From Euryodendron excelsum (taxonomy: Eukaryota; Streptophyta; Magnoliopsida; Ericales; Pentaphylacaceae), in NCBI GenBank assembly GCA_033060915.1, contig CM065397.1, forward strand, positions 15,876,501 through 15,940,500: a stretch of DNA of 64,000 bases, given 5' to 3'. This document shows, piece by piece, positions 11,400 to 23,138 of this stretch; position 1 is the first letter of the stretch; every line of letters begins with the position of its first letter. Below the pieces are notes generated by a model that was given only the letters and a program-made list of their open reading frames with translations, searched no databases and was not told the DNA's origin. The translations under genes were made by a program, and so were the position numbers.

Positions 11400-13190
11400 T
11401 GATTCTAGCCTTTCCATGGTTAGGGTTGCTTTAGGAAAGTGTTATATTTGAAGTGACTTTCATGGTCCATATTTTTAAATCTTTATTGTTTTTAAAACCA
11501 TAATCTTAGAATGGTTTTAATCCCTCCATGGTTCGAATCGTTTTAGGAAAGTGGGATATTTTTAGAGACTTGTAAAAGTTTACATTCAAATCCTCTTTCC
11601 AACATTGTTTTCTAAACCCTCTCAAAAATCTCTTTACAAATTTTCATTTCAAAACTCTCTTCAAATTTACTTTCCAAAAATCTATCTTTCCAAAAAGATC
11701 TATTTTCTAAAATCCCTTTTTCTTGGAGTTCAAGTTAAACCCTAGAGTCATGGCTAGGAAACCCTAACTTTCTCTCTTAAAACATGATTTCTACTCTTTT
11801 CTCAAAACATAGATTTCCAAAATCTCTATTTTCTACGTCAAATCTTAGATTTTCAAAATCATTTTTCCTATACCAAAACTATAATTTTTCAAACCTACGT
11901 TTTTTTAAAATTTCTCCTTTACAATTCTATGTCAAATCAAATCTTCCGTTTTTTTAAACTAAATCAAATCCTTCATTTTTGGAAACAAAATAAAATCATC
12001 TCTTTTTGGAAATAAAATTTAATTTTTTATTTTAGGAAATAGAAATCAATTCTTTCCTAATCCAAACCTTTCATAATCCCAATCCTTCCTAATCCAAATC
12101 TTTCTTAATTCCAATCCTTCCCAACCTCATACCTTCCTAAATCTTTAGTTTCCAAAACTCAAACTTTCAAACCTTTCCTAAATATCAAACTTTCAAATCT
12201 TTTCTTAAACTTTAAGCTTCTCAATCTTTCTAAACCCAAACTTTTCTTAATTCTAAAACTTTTCAAATTCCAAATCTTTCTCAAAACCTAATCAAATATT
12301 TCCTAACAAGGAAACTTTCTAAATTCGAAACTTTCTAAATTCAAGAATTTTCAATTTCAAAACCTTTCCTATTTTAAAATTTCCTAATTCGAAACTTTCC
12401 TAATTTCAAGATTTTCTGAATTCAATATTTTCTAGACTCCAGCTCTCCATGTTTTCTAAATTAAACTTTTCAATCAAATATTTCTTAATCTCAAGTCCTT
12501 CCTAAATCCTATCTTCCTAAGTCTAGGTTTCCTAAAACCAAACTTTCCAAAGTCAAACTTTTAAGTTCAAAACAAATTCAATTCAATTACGTGCTTTAAC
12601 CCTAGGTTACCCTAAGTCCTAGGATGTCTAGACCCTAGTTCGACCCTAACGCTAAAGTTAGAAAGCTTCAAACGCTTCTCCAAAACCTCTTTTCCAAACC
12701 AAGAAGGTTTTCAAACTTCAATTCAAGTCAAAATGTTTTTAAATCTCTATCTTTGCAAATCTAGTCCAAGTTCTCTTTCAGGGGTCAAATTCTCTTGCAA
12801 GTTCAATTCTAGGTCTAAGTTCAATCTCGATTTCGATCTTCCATTCTAAGTTTCAAATCAAACTCTTTTTCCAATCAAAATCTTCTATTTTCAATCGGAC
12901 TCTTATCCGAACTACGATTGACCTGATTTCCAAAAAAGGATACGTAGGCAACCCTCAAGGGTGCGGTCATAACCTTTTTCAAGCTTCTATTTTCATAACA
13001 TTTTTCAAACTTCAAATTCCATAATCTATTTCAAGTTTCTAATTTCATAATCTATTTTCAAATCTCTATTTTCAATTTCTAAAACTTTCTTTCAAAAATC
13101 AAATATATCTTTTTAAATCTATTTCAAAATCAAATCAAGTTCTTTTCAAATATACCTTTAAAATCAAAGTTTTTTCTTGCACTTGCATAT
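11400..13190 (+). repeat. Pyrimidine-skewed degenerate repeat in LTR copy ii
   Basis: Nearly 1.8 kb dominated by variants of a ~20-bp CTTTCCTAAATTCAAAA-like motif; the plus strand is very poor in G. The opposite-orientation LTR copy at 41100-42980 has the mirrored purine-rich version. No coding potential. Confidence 0.75.
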
Positions 13191-14141
13191 CATGCATCAT
13201 GTTAACTTCTTTCAAAAGTGGATAGTTTTTGGACAATTATTAATCAAAGATTCTGAATGAGTGAACCTAGGGTGAATAGACATGTATATATTGCAAGGGC
13301 AGGATAGGATGATGGCTTAGTGCGTCTTCCCTACACGTAACCAACCTCTGAACCTCAATCATTGTTTTCGAATGACCAAAAAATGAGTCATTTTTCTAAA
13401 AGGTCTTAAATCTATTCAAACGTTGCCAAATAATCTATCTTCTTAAAAACCCTCTCTTGAGGAAGTATTTTTAAAAAACCTTTTTTAGAAACCCTAAGTG
13501 TAATCTTCAGATTGTACTTAGTTTTAGGTGACCTAACTCACCTTAATCAAGTTAGGTGGTGACTCCAAACCTTTTTCAAAAGCCCTTAATCAAATCAATT
13601 TCTAATTCAAACCTAGTCACACTCATTTTTCTGGGAGGATGAGTTCTAATGAGAGAGTACTATATTTTTTTCACTTGTGTGTATTTTCCTCGAGTGCGAA
13701 GAATCTGGGCGCTGATAATTGTACCTGTCTTTAAATGTTTTACATATCTCTCTTTTTGATGAGTTGACAAAAAGGGGAAAAAAGTATTATGAGGAACTTG
13801 CCTCATTACAAAAGAAAGGGGGAGTACAATTTTATTGTTGCTCTAATCCTAACACCAAAGCTGGTGTATTTTTTCTCTTTACCTAACATTGCACCAAAGC
13901 TTTGAGTACAAAAGAAAGGGGAAGCAAGGAATGCTTTATCTACATTCTTGTTTTTGCTCTGAATATATGTTTTATGGCTCTATCCTTTGAAAATGAAAAT
14001 GCTCTAAGGATTTGAGTACTAAAGTAAGGGGGAAACAACTTCTGGTATGTGCTTTCATTTTCTAAGTCTTTATAATATTGCACATTGCATGATTCATTAG
14101 TTTTTTATTACATTGCTCTAATTTTGAAAGGTTTTGTCAAC

Positions 14142-14158
14142 ATAAAAAAGGAGGAGAT
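14142..14158 (+). other. Polypurine tract of the SIRE-like copia
   Basis: ATAAAAAAGGAGGAGAT directly before the LTR start TGTTAAC at 14159. This is the plus-strand primer site that marks the 3' LTR boundary. Confidence 0.75.
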
Positions 14159-15834
14159 TGTTAACTTAATGCCTTGATTTTGATGATAACAAATATTGTG
14201 TTAGTGATCTAATGAGCTTACTTAGTGTGTAGATAATTTTTTGTCTCTAATCTCAATTAGATCATAACTTGAAGCATAACTCATTAGAAGATATTGAAAA
14301 ACATGTGAGTTGAGAAGCTTGAGCTGAAAATTGTTGAACAAGATGGGTTGACACCATGAAGAGAAACATTTCAACAAGATCATGCTCAACATCTGATCTT
14401 GAAAAGCTTGAAGGTGTTCAAGGGAGTTACATATCAAATGAAGTGAAGATCACAAGTTTTGGAAGCTTTGTTGAAGAATTGATGAAGACTTCGAAGAATG
14501 GAAGGAGTCATGATTAAAGAAGCCTACAAGCAATCAAATTGAATTAATCTCATCTCAAAGGGATTGAAAGTGTTCTTGAAGATCAAAATGCATTGGAGAA
14601 GCTATTTCAAGCCATAGAATCCTTATTTAGAAGATCCTTGAAGAGTTTGAAAACATTGAAGAAAATTGAAGAAGTCTTGCAAAGTTGAAGTCTCTAAGCC
14701 AAAAAGAGTCGACTCATATCTTCCCAGAGTTGACACCTTAAGATAGTGGCCTTGGACCAAAGCTTGCTCAGAAAAAGAGTTGACACATTGGTCCAAAAAG
14801 CAAAGTCTTGAAGAAGGTTCAAAAAAAGTCGAGTCTTTATTTTTCAGGAGGTGACTCATTTAGACAATGCCTTGGTGAAGTTTAGTGAAACTCAAAAAAA
14901 GTCAACTCCCTCAGAAAAAAAAAAGTCGACACATTGGTCCAGAGAGCAAGTGTTGGAGGAAGTCCAAAAAGAGTCGACATATTATTCTTCAAGAGCTGAC
15001 TCATTTGGACAATGCCTTGGTGATATATGCTAAAACGCAAAAAGAGTCGACTCATTGATTTTCAAGAGTCAATACATTAAGACAAATTACTGTGAAGTTG
15101 AGATCAGAACAAAAAGAGTCAATACATTAAAAAAAAATGGTCGACTCTTTGACTATAACAGTCATATTTTTTAACATTCTGAAGGTCTGATTTCGCATTT
15201 AATGCTTTTTCAACTATCACCAACGGTTAGAATCAATGCAAGACTATAAAAACAAGATCCTCATAGCATTTATATGAATGATTCCAAAAATCTAAGTGTT
15301 GTACATGTAATTGAAAGCTGAAATTCCTGATCCTACCAAACAAACATTCACTTTGCTGAAATTTGGGACATTTACTAAGCTTCACTCTTTGAGAGAGTTG
15401 ACCCTTATATAATTTTTATTTATTTGATTGGAAGGGTTTGTATACCTGAGAGTTTAAGTGTTCTTCATAAAAACACTTGTAAGTTTGAGTGAAACTTGGA
15501 CAAAATCACTTGGTTTAGTGAGACCTTAGGAAGAGCTCTTGTAAAAAGTGCGCTGGGCCCTTAGGTAACTAGCACTTGTTGTGTAATCATTCTTTGCACA
15601 GTGGAAGAGCTTTCAAGAGGGTCTTGGAAGTGAGGACGTAGGTCACATGCTGTGGCTGAACCTCAATAAATCTTTATGTTCTTATTGTGCTCTGTTTTGT
15701 ATTGCTTGCTCTCTATTGCTCATTTGCTTTGTGCACACACTTTGATTTTTCTGTTTCATTGCCTAATTAGTTTTCTATTGCATTAATTGGTGATTATATT
15801 TGAAAAACCCAATTCACCACCCTCTTGGGTTGCA
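14159..15834 (+). mobile_element. SIRE-like copia 3' LTR
   Basis: Begins TGTTAACTTAATGCC next to the polypurine tract. It carries repeated AAAAAGAGTCGACTC-type blocks (about 14700-15150) and ends near CTCTTGGGTTGCA, an ending resembling SIRE/Maximus LTRs. DUF247 coding similarity on the minus strand resumes by about 15843, so the exact end is uncertain by ~10 bases. Confidence 0.65.
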
Positions 15835-16346
15835 TCTTAGGGCCAATAAGTTTCGCAACAAACATTTTGTCCCATATGTGATTTTTATTTATGGGATTTC
15901 CAAAATGCCAGCACTAAATTTTATGTCAAACAAGTTATTGCTTAAGCCCGTCTTAAACTTCACTCTGGCCTCGTAGAGATTTGTTGCACAAAGTCTGAAT
16001 TTAACACATTTTTTCCTTTCAAGCCATTGTGATCCTTCCCTTGGTATGAGACAACTTCTTAGGAAATCGATGAAATGCTTAACTTTTGAAGAATCGATAT
16101 TCTCTGGAATGTCTTCTTGCGTCACTAATTTCTCAAAGTATTTACAAGTGAGATAAATGAAGGGAGGGGCCCTAATTACTTGGGTAGAGAACACCCCCAC
16201 ATTTATGTTGGCCATGTTGAAAAGAACTTCAAGAAGGAAAAATGGAAGCTGATTTTCAAGAAGTCACAGGTCACGGTTTACATCAAAAATCATCCAAGGT
16301 CTCCACAATATACCATCATTATCAGTTATTAGATACTGAAACCTTT
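15835..16346 (-). pseudogene. DUF247 protein pseudogene, copy B (middle part)
   Basis: Minus-strand continuation of the N-terminal part at 24303-24721, displaced about 8 kb by nested copia insertions. From the upper end it reads RKRFQYLITDND, WRPWMIF, LLENQLPFFLLEVLF, then IDFLRSCLIP and NLFDIKFSAGILEIP, in the order expected for DUF247. The DUF247 hallmark LLENQLPFF is intact, but the codon before it is a TGA (16264-16266). A TAA follows ILEIP (15889-15891), after which the frame stays readable to about 15843 (IKIT, CLLRNL). There the SIRE-like LTR cuts it off. The C-terminal domain of this copy is not present in the window; 5202-5690 overlaps this part by ~90 bp and so belongs to a different copy. 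Confidence 0.85.
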
Positions 16347-16496
16347 TCCTCTGTTAATGTGAACATAAATGTGAACAATAACCCTCGATTGTCATGTTAA
16401 TGTGAACAATGTGAACATAAACCCTCCATTGTCAAGCCCACAATGGAAAGGTTAGGTTGGAGTTAGGTTTATTGTTTTGTCTTCCATCTTCTCCTA

Positions 16497-17184
16497 TGTA
16501 AGTGTATGTAATTAGCTATATTTTGTGACATGTCTTTTTTAATGTATTTTGGGGACATATATTGTCAATCACAATCATGTGAAAGAGATTTTATGCCTAT
16601 TTGTGCAACCTCAGGCTAAGAGAGTCTTGTACGATACCTTTTGGCTATTGTTGGGGACTTCAAGAGATGTCGATGGAGTGCGAGGGATCTCGAGGGTAAA
16701 AAAAATGTGCTAGTTGAGCATCATGAACCTCCTGGGATGTCGTAGGAGCTCAAGGGTAAAACAGTGAGCCTACAGTTTGGTCATGGACCTCACGGGACCT
16801 CGCGAGATGTCGCAGGAGTTCGATGGCAAAAATAGTAAGCACATCAAATCTAGGAATGAGCTTGCTGGAAGCTCACAGGACCTCATGGGAGCGAGCTGAA
16901 CAAAATCAGATTTCTCGGGAATCACGCCGCTAGGGTTTTTGCCCTATTCAAAGCCCAACACACTTCCCTGAGTGATGATCTAAGCCGCCACATTCAAAAC
17001 TTCTAGAGAGAAGTATTCCTAACCTTCCTAAAAGGTCAGAAATAAATCTTAGCAACAATCTTCTTCAATCCAAGTGAAGAGATCAAGAGTCTTGATGGAG
17101 TCCAAGGCGTAAAATCTGTCCTAAGAGGATCTGAACAGTGGTCAAGCACGGAGATAGTGAATCGTGGATGCGAGCAAGGTCAGG

Positions 17185-17217
<33 letters not shown>

Positions 17218-17464
17218 ATTGTAAAGAGTCTTATAACCGTCTGAACAACGAGATATACTGTATGATCTTTGTCCGGTAAAGGGGACACGTGGTTTTTCTC
17301 TCATTTAAGAGTTTTCATGGCAAAAACCTGATCTGTTCTTGATTATATGGTTTGATTTATCTTGTGACTTGGTAAGTACAATATTGCTCATTGGCACAAC
17401 ATATTGAATCAATATTGTAGGGTTTAACCTGTTGGAAAAAACATAGACAAAGGCTAGTTTTTCA
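16497..17464 (+). repeat. 5' LTR of SIRE-like copia
   Basis: 968 bp, matching 23139-24138 throughout. Contains CTCGCGAG-type palindromic segments near 16800 and a CTATTCAAAG box near 16943 where the 3' LTR has CTATTTAAAG. Confidence 0.92.
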
Positions 17465-17478
17465 ATTGGTATCAGAGC
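17465..17478 (+). other. Copia primer-binding site
   Basis: ATTGGTATCAGAGC directly after the LTR end, complementary to the initiator-tRNA-Met 3' end as in most plant copia elements. Confidence 0.9.
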
Positions 17479-17535
17479 GGGACACTCAAAATCTTTTTGA
17501 TTTTTGAAAGAATAAGATCCTGATAGCCTAAGTCT

Positions 17536-17726
17536 ATGGATTGGTCAAAGGAAGGTAGTTCCACCTCTGGACCACCTCTGCTTGATGGGACCAACTATCC
17601 TTATTAGAAAGCCTAAATGAGAGCTCTTTTTAAATCTTTAGATGAACGTGTTTGGCAAACTGTTGTTAATGGCTAGACTCCACCCATAGTCACAACCAGT
17701 GAAGTGACTACCTCTAAAAGAATGGC
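17536..17726 (+). pseudogene. Copia gag stub
   Basis: ATG at 17536 opens MDWSKEGSSTSGPPLLDGTN, the start of a plant copia gag (substrate-binding N-terminal segment with LLDGTNYPY). Stops interrupt it after YPY, three codons later, and after VVNG. After about 60 codons it is fused near 17720 to the C-terminal part of integrase in another frame. The rest of gag with its zinc knuckle, the protease, and the integrase zinc finger and the first two catalytic Asp residues are all deleted. Confidence 0.8.
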
Positions 17727-19894
17727 ATGGTGGAGAGAAAAAATAGAGTGATACAGGAAATGGCCCGAGTTATGCTTCATGGTAAAAAGGTTGCACAGAA
17801 GTTTTGGGCGGAGGCAGTAAACACTGCATGCCATATTGTGAACCGAGTTTATCTGATAATCGGCACAAAACAGATGCCATATGAGTTGTGGAAAGGTAAG
17901 AAGCCTAATGTTAAACACTTTCGAATGTTTGGAAGCAAATGTTATATCCTAAGGGATAGAGAGCATCTGGGTAAATTTGACACTCGGAGCGAAGAAGGTA
18001 TTTTTCTTTGATATTCCATGAATAGTAGAGTTTATCGTATTTATAACTTGCGTACTCTTACTATTATGGAATCGATAAATGTGGTTATTGATAATTTTTT
18101 AGTTTACACTAACATTGCACTTGATGAGGATTGTGATTCAGATGGTGCAGCTCCGAGAAGTTCGGGGAAGAAAAATGATGAGAAGAGGGATGATACTGAA
18201 ACCTCCTTGAATAACTTCAAAGATAGACCTAACAACATTCTAGAGCCATCATGCATAATGAAACTGAATCATCCTTCGGATCAAGTGATTGGAAACGTCA
18301 CAGAGTTGATGAAGACTAGGCGTTAGGTGAGAAATAAGGTAAATTACCTTTACTATACTTCTACATTTGTAGCAAAAAATGTGAAAGAAGCCTTAGCTGA
18401 TGAGCACTGGGTTAATGCTATGTATGAAGAGTTGAGTCAATTTGTTCGTAATGATGTTTGGACTCTTGTACCTAGACCCCATAATGTGAATGTATAGGTA
18501 CTAAATGGATATTTAAGAACAAATGTGATGAGTATGGCACTATCACAAGAAATAAGGCAAGACTTATAGCACAAGGATACACTCAAATTAAACGAATAGA
18601 CTTTGACGAGACCTTTGCCCCTGTTGCAAGGTTGGAGTCTGTTCGCATCTTGCTTACCATTGCTTGCTATCTAGGTTTTAGACTTCATCAGATCGATGTG
18701 AAAAGTGCTTTTCTAAATGGCATTCTTCAGGAAGAAGCCTACATTGAACAACCTAAAGGGTTTGAGGACCCTAAGTATCCTGACTATGTGTACAAACTAA
18801 AGAAAGCTCTGTATGGGCTGAAACAAGCCCCTCGAGCTTGGTATGAGAGATTGACTTCTTTTTTACTGGAGTCAGGGTTCACTCGAGGGGGAGTTGATAA
18901 AACCTTGTTAAAAAATAAAGAATCAAAACACATTTTTATTGCTCAAATCTATATGGATGATATTGTGTTTGGTTCTGCTTCTGAAAAGCTTACTCGTAAT
19001 TTTTTTGAACATATGAAAAGTCAATTTAAAATGAGCATGATGGGTGAATTGAATTACTTCCTATGGTTACAAGTTAAATAGACGGACCAATGGATTTTTA
19101 TATCTCAATCCAAATATGTTAAAGACCTTGTGAAGAAATTTGGTTTAGAAAACACTAAGCATGCTAGGACTCCCGTGAGTACTAGTCTTAAGCTTAGTAA
19201 GGATGCTTTAGGGAAGGATGTTGATCAGACCTTGTATAGGAGCATGATTGGTAGTATGTTTTACTTAACTGCTAGTAGACCTGACATTGCATTTAGTGTG
19301 GGTGTCTGTACTCACTTTCAAGCTTGTCCAAAAGAATCACATCTGTTTGCTATTAAAAGAATTATTAAATATGTCAATGGTACTATTGGACATGGTATCT
19401 GGTTTTCCTTGAACACTAATGCTGATATTGCAGGTTGTACAGATGTAGATTGTGCAGGGTTTGCTAATGATCATAAGAGCACCTATGGTAGGTGTTTTTA
19501 TGTAGGCAATAACCTTGTTGCTTGGTATAGTAAAAAGAAGAATGTCATCTCTTTGTCCACAGTTGAGGCAGAATACATAGTTGCTGGAAGCTGTTGTGCT
19601 AAACTCTTATGGATGAAGCAAATGTTGTGTGATTATGGTCTTGAACCGGATGTCATGACCTTGTTTTGTGACAACACGAGTGCGATTAGTATTTCTAAGA
19701 ATACTGTTCAACACTCCCACACCAAACACATTGACATCCATTATCACTTCATTCGTGAATTAGTTGAAGAGAAGATCGTCTCTCTTAAGCATATTTCCAC
19801 TGAGAATCAACTTGTTGATCCCTTCACTAAACCCCTTGACGCTCTTAGGTTTGAATTTCTACAGAAATCCCTAAGAGTGTGCTCTCTCAAGTAG
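17727..19894 (+). pseudogene. Copia pol: integrase C-terminal part, RT and RNase H
   Basis: Begins inside integrase at MVERKNRVIQEMARVM (the region of the catalytic Glu) and continues through KPNVKHFRMFGSKCY. Frame 17727-18493 has a TGA (18009-18011) and TAG (18324-18326), then a one-base frameshift near 18493. The frame from 18494 contains RT: FAPVARLESVR, QIDVKSAFLNG, ALYGLKQAPRAWY and the catalytic YMDD box (18950-18961). A TAG at 19079-19081 follows. RNase H (19130-19894) shows STVEAEYI, LLWMKQML and a DNTSAI motif, ending LQKSLRVCSLK. RT and RNase H are nearly intact while the 5' half of the polyprotein is missing, so the element cannot move on its own. Confidence 0.92.
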
Positions 19895-21401
19895 TTCTGT
19901 CTTGCTTAAGGTCCAGGCTTGAGCTCTATTCTTGCTTCATTTTTTCTCAAGCCTGTCTTCATGTTTTTTATTTTTTTTCTTCGTCTTTCTTTTTGTCTTG
20001 TGTTGTGTGTGTTCATCTGTATTGTGACCTGCATTTGGCTCTCTTTGTCATCTTGTTAAAGCACCTCCCATGAATGGCTAGAGGCATAAGCATGTTATAA
20101 GTTGATTCTTGTGTGCATCTTGGAGTGTATGTCTGTAATTCATGCTTTATTTATGATTCTTGCCATGCTTGTAATTCTTGTTTATCTGATAAGAGCCTTT
20201 TAAGATCTCTTAGAATATGGAATCTAATATTTTACGATCATTTTACGGACCTCATCATGGCTGGCTTTTTCTTAACAGGAATGGCTCGATTAACCTTGGT
20301 TGTGTGTACCCTCTTTTATAATAAAAAAAAGATTGTGTGTTTGGGTGGAAAGAGCTACCTATGAGTATGTGAGAAGCTACCCTTGTTATGTGACAAGAGG
20401 AGATGGTTACCTGCTCACATGTGTGAAAGCCACCATCCCTCAGTTGTTAAATGTTATTTAATGCTGGAGAGATAGGGTTGGATCTTAGAAGGTTGATTCG
20501 CAAAATATATATATATATATATATATCATTAAAAAAAATTATTTGCATACCTTGATTGGGATGACTTGATGGTTTGACTTCGAGTGCTCTACTGTCCAAG
20601 AGGAAGCTTCCATGTTGAACACTGTCATGATTTTGCTCTAGGGTCCATATTCTCATTGGTCCTGTGATGGCCTCGCATCAATTTTCAAGATTGGCAGTAT
20701 GGTACTTATCATTTATGAATGTCTTGACTTGCAAGCCTGCCGTCCTTGATCTATCTTGATGTTAATTTCTCTCATATTTATAGCTCTCTTTATCTTCATT
20801 GGTAGTATTTTGACTGTGTTGTTCGTTGAGATCTTATCCAGGCACGTCCTCCTGTTGCTTGGGGTGTTTTCTTATGTGTGTTGCTTTGTCAGGTGAGCTC
20901 GCGGGATCTCGCTGGACCTAGCTCCCGCGAAATCCACTTAGTCGGCCCTATTTATCTCGCCCGCATCTGTTCTTTTTTCATTTTTTTCGAAGTGCCGCGT
21001 CTTCTCTTCTTCAAGGCCATAACGTTTGTGGTTCGTGGATGACTGGTGTTCTTCCTCGATCCAGCGAGTTTCTTCCCCTTCATCTTAGTCGCGTCCCTTG
21101 AATATTCTTTGAGGTAATTATTTTCCTCCCCCTTCGTTTTGTTTTTGGTCCACTTGGGTGTTTTTTCCCGTGACCTAGGGTTTTGTTTTGGGGTCTCCTT
21201 GATCTTATGTTATTCGAGTTCCTCGGGGTGTGTTTTCTCGATTGTGGGGTGTGAATCCCGTTGTCGAAGGCCTAGGTGGCCTTGATTTGTCCTATGATTG
21301 GGTTTGTCGGTAGGGTCATCGTGAACCAGTCATGGTGACTGGTGCATCTGCTCAGTTGTGTGTCTGTCTGGGTAGGTTCCCCTGTTGTTTGAGTTTTCCT
21401 C
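19895..21401 (+). other. Copia inter-ORF region
   Basis: Between pol and the extra ORF. No conserved coding signal; a (TA)n run lies at 20504-20526 and the last 500 bases become GC-richer before the next ORF. Such long spacers are usual in SIRE-like elements. Confidence 0.6.
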
Positions 21402-22700
21402 ATGATTCCTTCCCCTAAAAAATAGAAGGGGTCCCAAACCTCTTCTTCTCGTCGTGCTTTGGGCTCCCCCCCCAAACGGTCTACCTCTCTCTCCACGAGC
21501 AAATGCCGGCGATCTGGTACCCCTGGTGCCATGTCCTCTCTTCAAGGTAGAGTTTATTCAACCCCTGAAGTTTCTCGTTTTCGTCCTGCTTCTAAGGCTG
21601 AGGCACAATTCACTCAGTCGTTTGCCTCTCGGCCTGTGTTTGTCTCACATGGTCTGATTCTTGATCAGTTTGATTCGACGTGCATTCATACCTACTTCAC
21701 TAAGTGAGGTTGGACACGTCTCGTTGTTTGTAATGGGTTCGCTAGTCAGGCGCTTGTTCGTGAATTCTATGTAAATATTCATGCTTTGGATAAGGCGGCT
21801 GGTTCCTTAAAGTCGTTTGTGCCTGGTGTCGCTCTTTCCTTTTCTATCTCCGATATCTGCTCCTTGCTTCACTTTGATTGTCCTCTCCTCACTGAATTTC
21901 CATATCCTCCTAATCGCTCTAGGCCTTCATTGGATTCCCTGGCCCAGCTTCTCTTATCATCCGGTAGGGTATAGCCTCCTGGTCCTTCCACCCTTCTCAA
22001 GCAAAAAGAGTTGAAGGATGTGTTTAGGGTGCTCAATCATGTGTTGTGTGACCTCTTTCTCTGCACCTCACATGTGAGTGAGATCGACAAGTCCCATGCT
22101 CGTCTTATTCAAACCATTGACACCGGCCTTTCTGTGGACATTAGTCGTCTTATGTTTAATGCCATGCTCGAGGCCGCTTCGAACAACTCCTCCCGTGCTT
22201 ACCTTCCGTTTGGGGTGTAAGTCACGGATTTTTTGTCTAGTCATAACATTGTGGCAACACCTAATGAGATCCATCTTCTGGTTGGGCGGCCCATCTCCCG
22301 ACAGACCCTTTGGCTGAGTAATGCTCATTTCGGTGTTCCTCATCCTTCTTCCCAGTTGCAGCAGCCTGGGGTGGAACTTTTCGATGATGAGGCTCCTCCT
22401 GTTGATCCTGCAGCACCATCATCTTCCACTGCTCCACCTTCAGCTGGTCCTACTGTTTCTGTCTCTGCCTCGTCGTCCACTACTACTGCTGCCATTGCAG
22501 CTCTCTTTTCCCAGATGGCTTCCATGCACACAAATCTGGTGGAGCACATTGGCTTGGTTCATGAGCGCATCGATCTGCTAGTGGAACGTCAAGAGCGCGA
22601 CATTATTTGTGTTCAGGACACCTTATCTGCCCTCTCACAGCGGCACACCAAGTTTATTAATGACGTCAATGACTTCATACGAAGCATTCACCGTCGTTAG
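21402..22700 (+). pseudogene. Extra ORF after pol in SIRE-like copia (plant transposon protein type)
   Basis: A single frame of 433 codons from ATG 21402 to TAG 22698-22700, broken by TAG 21423-21425, TGA 21705-21707, TAG 21972-21974 and TAA 22218-22220 but with no frameshift. The middle (LVREFYVNIHALDKAAGS, then GVALSFSISDICSLLHF) matches the plant retroelement domain often annotated 'putative plant transposon protein'. A Pro/Ser-rich linker (about 22380-22480) is followed by a helical, probably coiled-coil tail rich in HERIDLLVERQERD. It occupies the env position of SIRE-like elements; I see no signal peptide or membrane helix, so an envelope role is not supported by the sequence. Function unknown. 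Confidence 0.75.
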
Positions 22701-23138
22701 CAATGCTTGGTGGATGATGTTGTTATGGATATGTTTTCATTTTTTTTGGTTCCTATTCAAGTTGTTTGCACTTCTGGTTGCTACAGTTTATACAGTTTAT
22801 CTATTGCAGCTTCCTAGTGGTTTTTCTTATCTCTTACCTGTCCCTGGACTTGTATGGCTATTTTATAATGCTTGTTTGTCAATTTATTCACAAAAAGGGA
22901 GAGATATGGTCCAATGTATATGGTCTCGCTTGCATTTGCATGGTTACACTTGATTGGCCTGGTTTGGTTGGATGTTGCAGTTGCAGGGATTGTTTGTCGT
23001 TCTTGTGAGGGGATGATTGTGATTGGGGTGTTTTTTTTTTTTTTTTTTTTTTGGTATTGTTTTATTGTCTGTCTTTCCCTGTAATGGTTATGTCATGTAG
23101 CATAGGGTTTTGGTCACGAAATTGCCAAACAAGGAGAA
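22701..23138 (+). other. Copia 3' untranslated region and polypurine tract
   Basis: No conserved frame. A T-run of about 23 lies near 23030-23052. The last bases (CAAACAAGGAGAA, 23126-23138) form the presumed polypurine tract. Confidence 0.65.

Larger units (their letters stand above)
9083..13717 (+). mobile_element. Long gypsy LTR, copy ii (solo-LTR-like, 4.6 kb)
   Basis: Starts TGTAAGCACTCC at 9083 and is flanked by ATTGT at 9078-9082 and 13718-13722, a candidate 5-bp target duplication. Along its length it matches the reverse complement of 40511-45655 and of 59350-64000: the start, the ~160-bp units (about 9890-10330), the TATA box (10706), the CATGTCGGGG/CCACATGGG block (11170-11220), the AT-rich tract, and the PBS-proximal block (13280-13660). 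No internal region or second LTR is present, so it behaves as a solo LTR. The right end (GGGCGCTGATA) does not end in CA, so the last ~15 bases may be primer-binding-site remnant. Tat/Ogre-like assignment is inference. Confidence 0.7.
8119..15834 (+). mobile_element. SIRE-like copia element, 3' half, split by a gypsy LTR
   Basis: Contains the extra ORF (8119-8778), 3' untranslated DNA (8779-9077 continuing at 13723-14141), a polypurine tract and a 3' LTR (14159-15834). A gypsy LTR sits inside the untranslated part. Reading across the ATTGT duplication rejoins plausible copia sequence (GCTATTGT to ACCTGTCTTTAAATG). The 5' half, including pol, is absent. Its right end lies inside DUF247 copy B. 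Confidence 0.65.
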
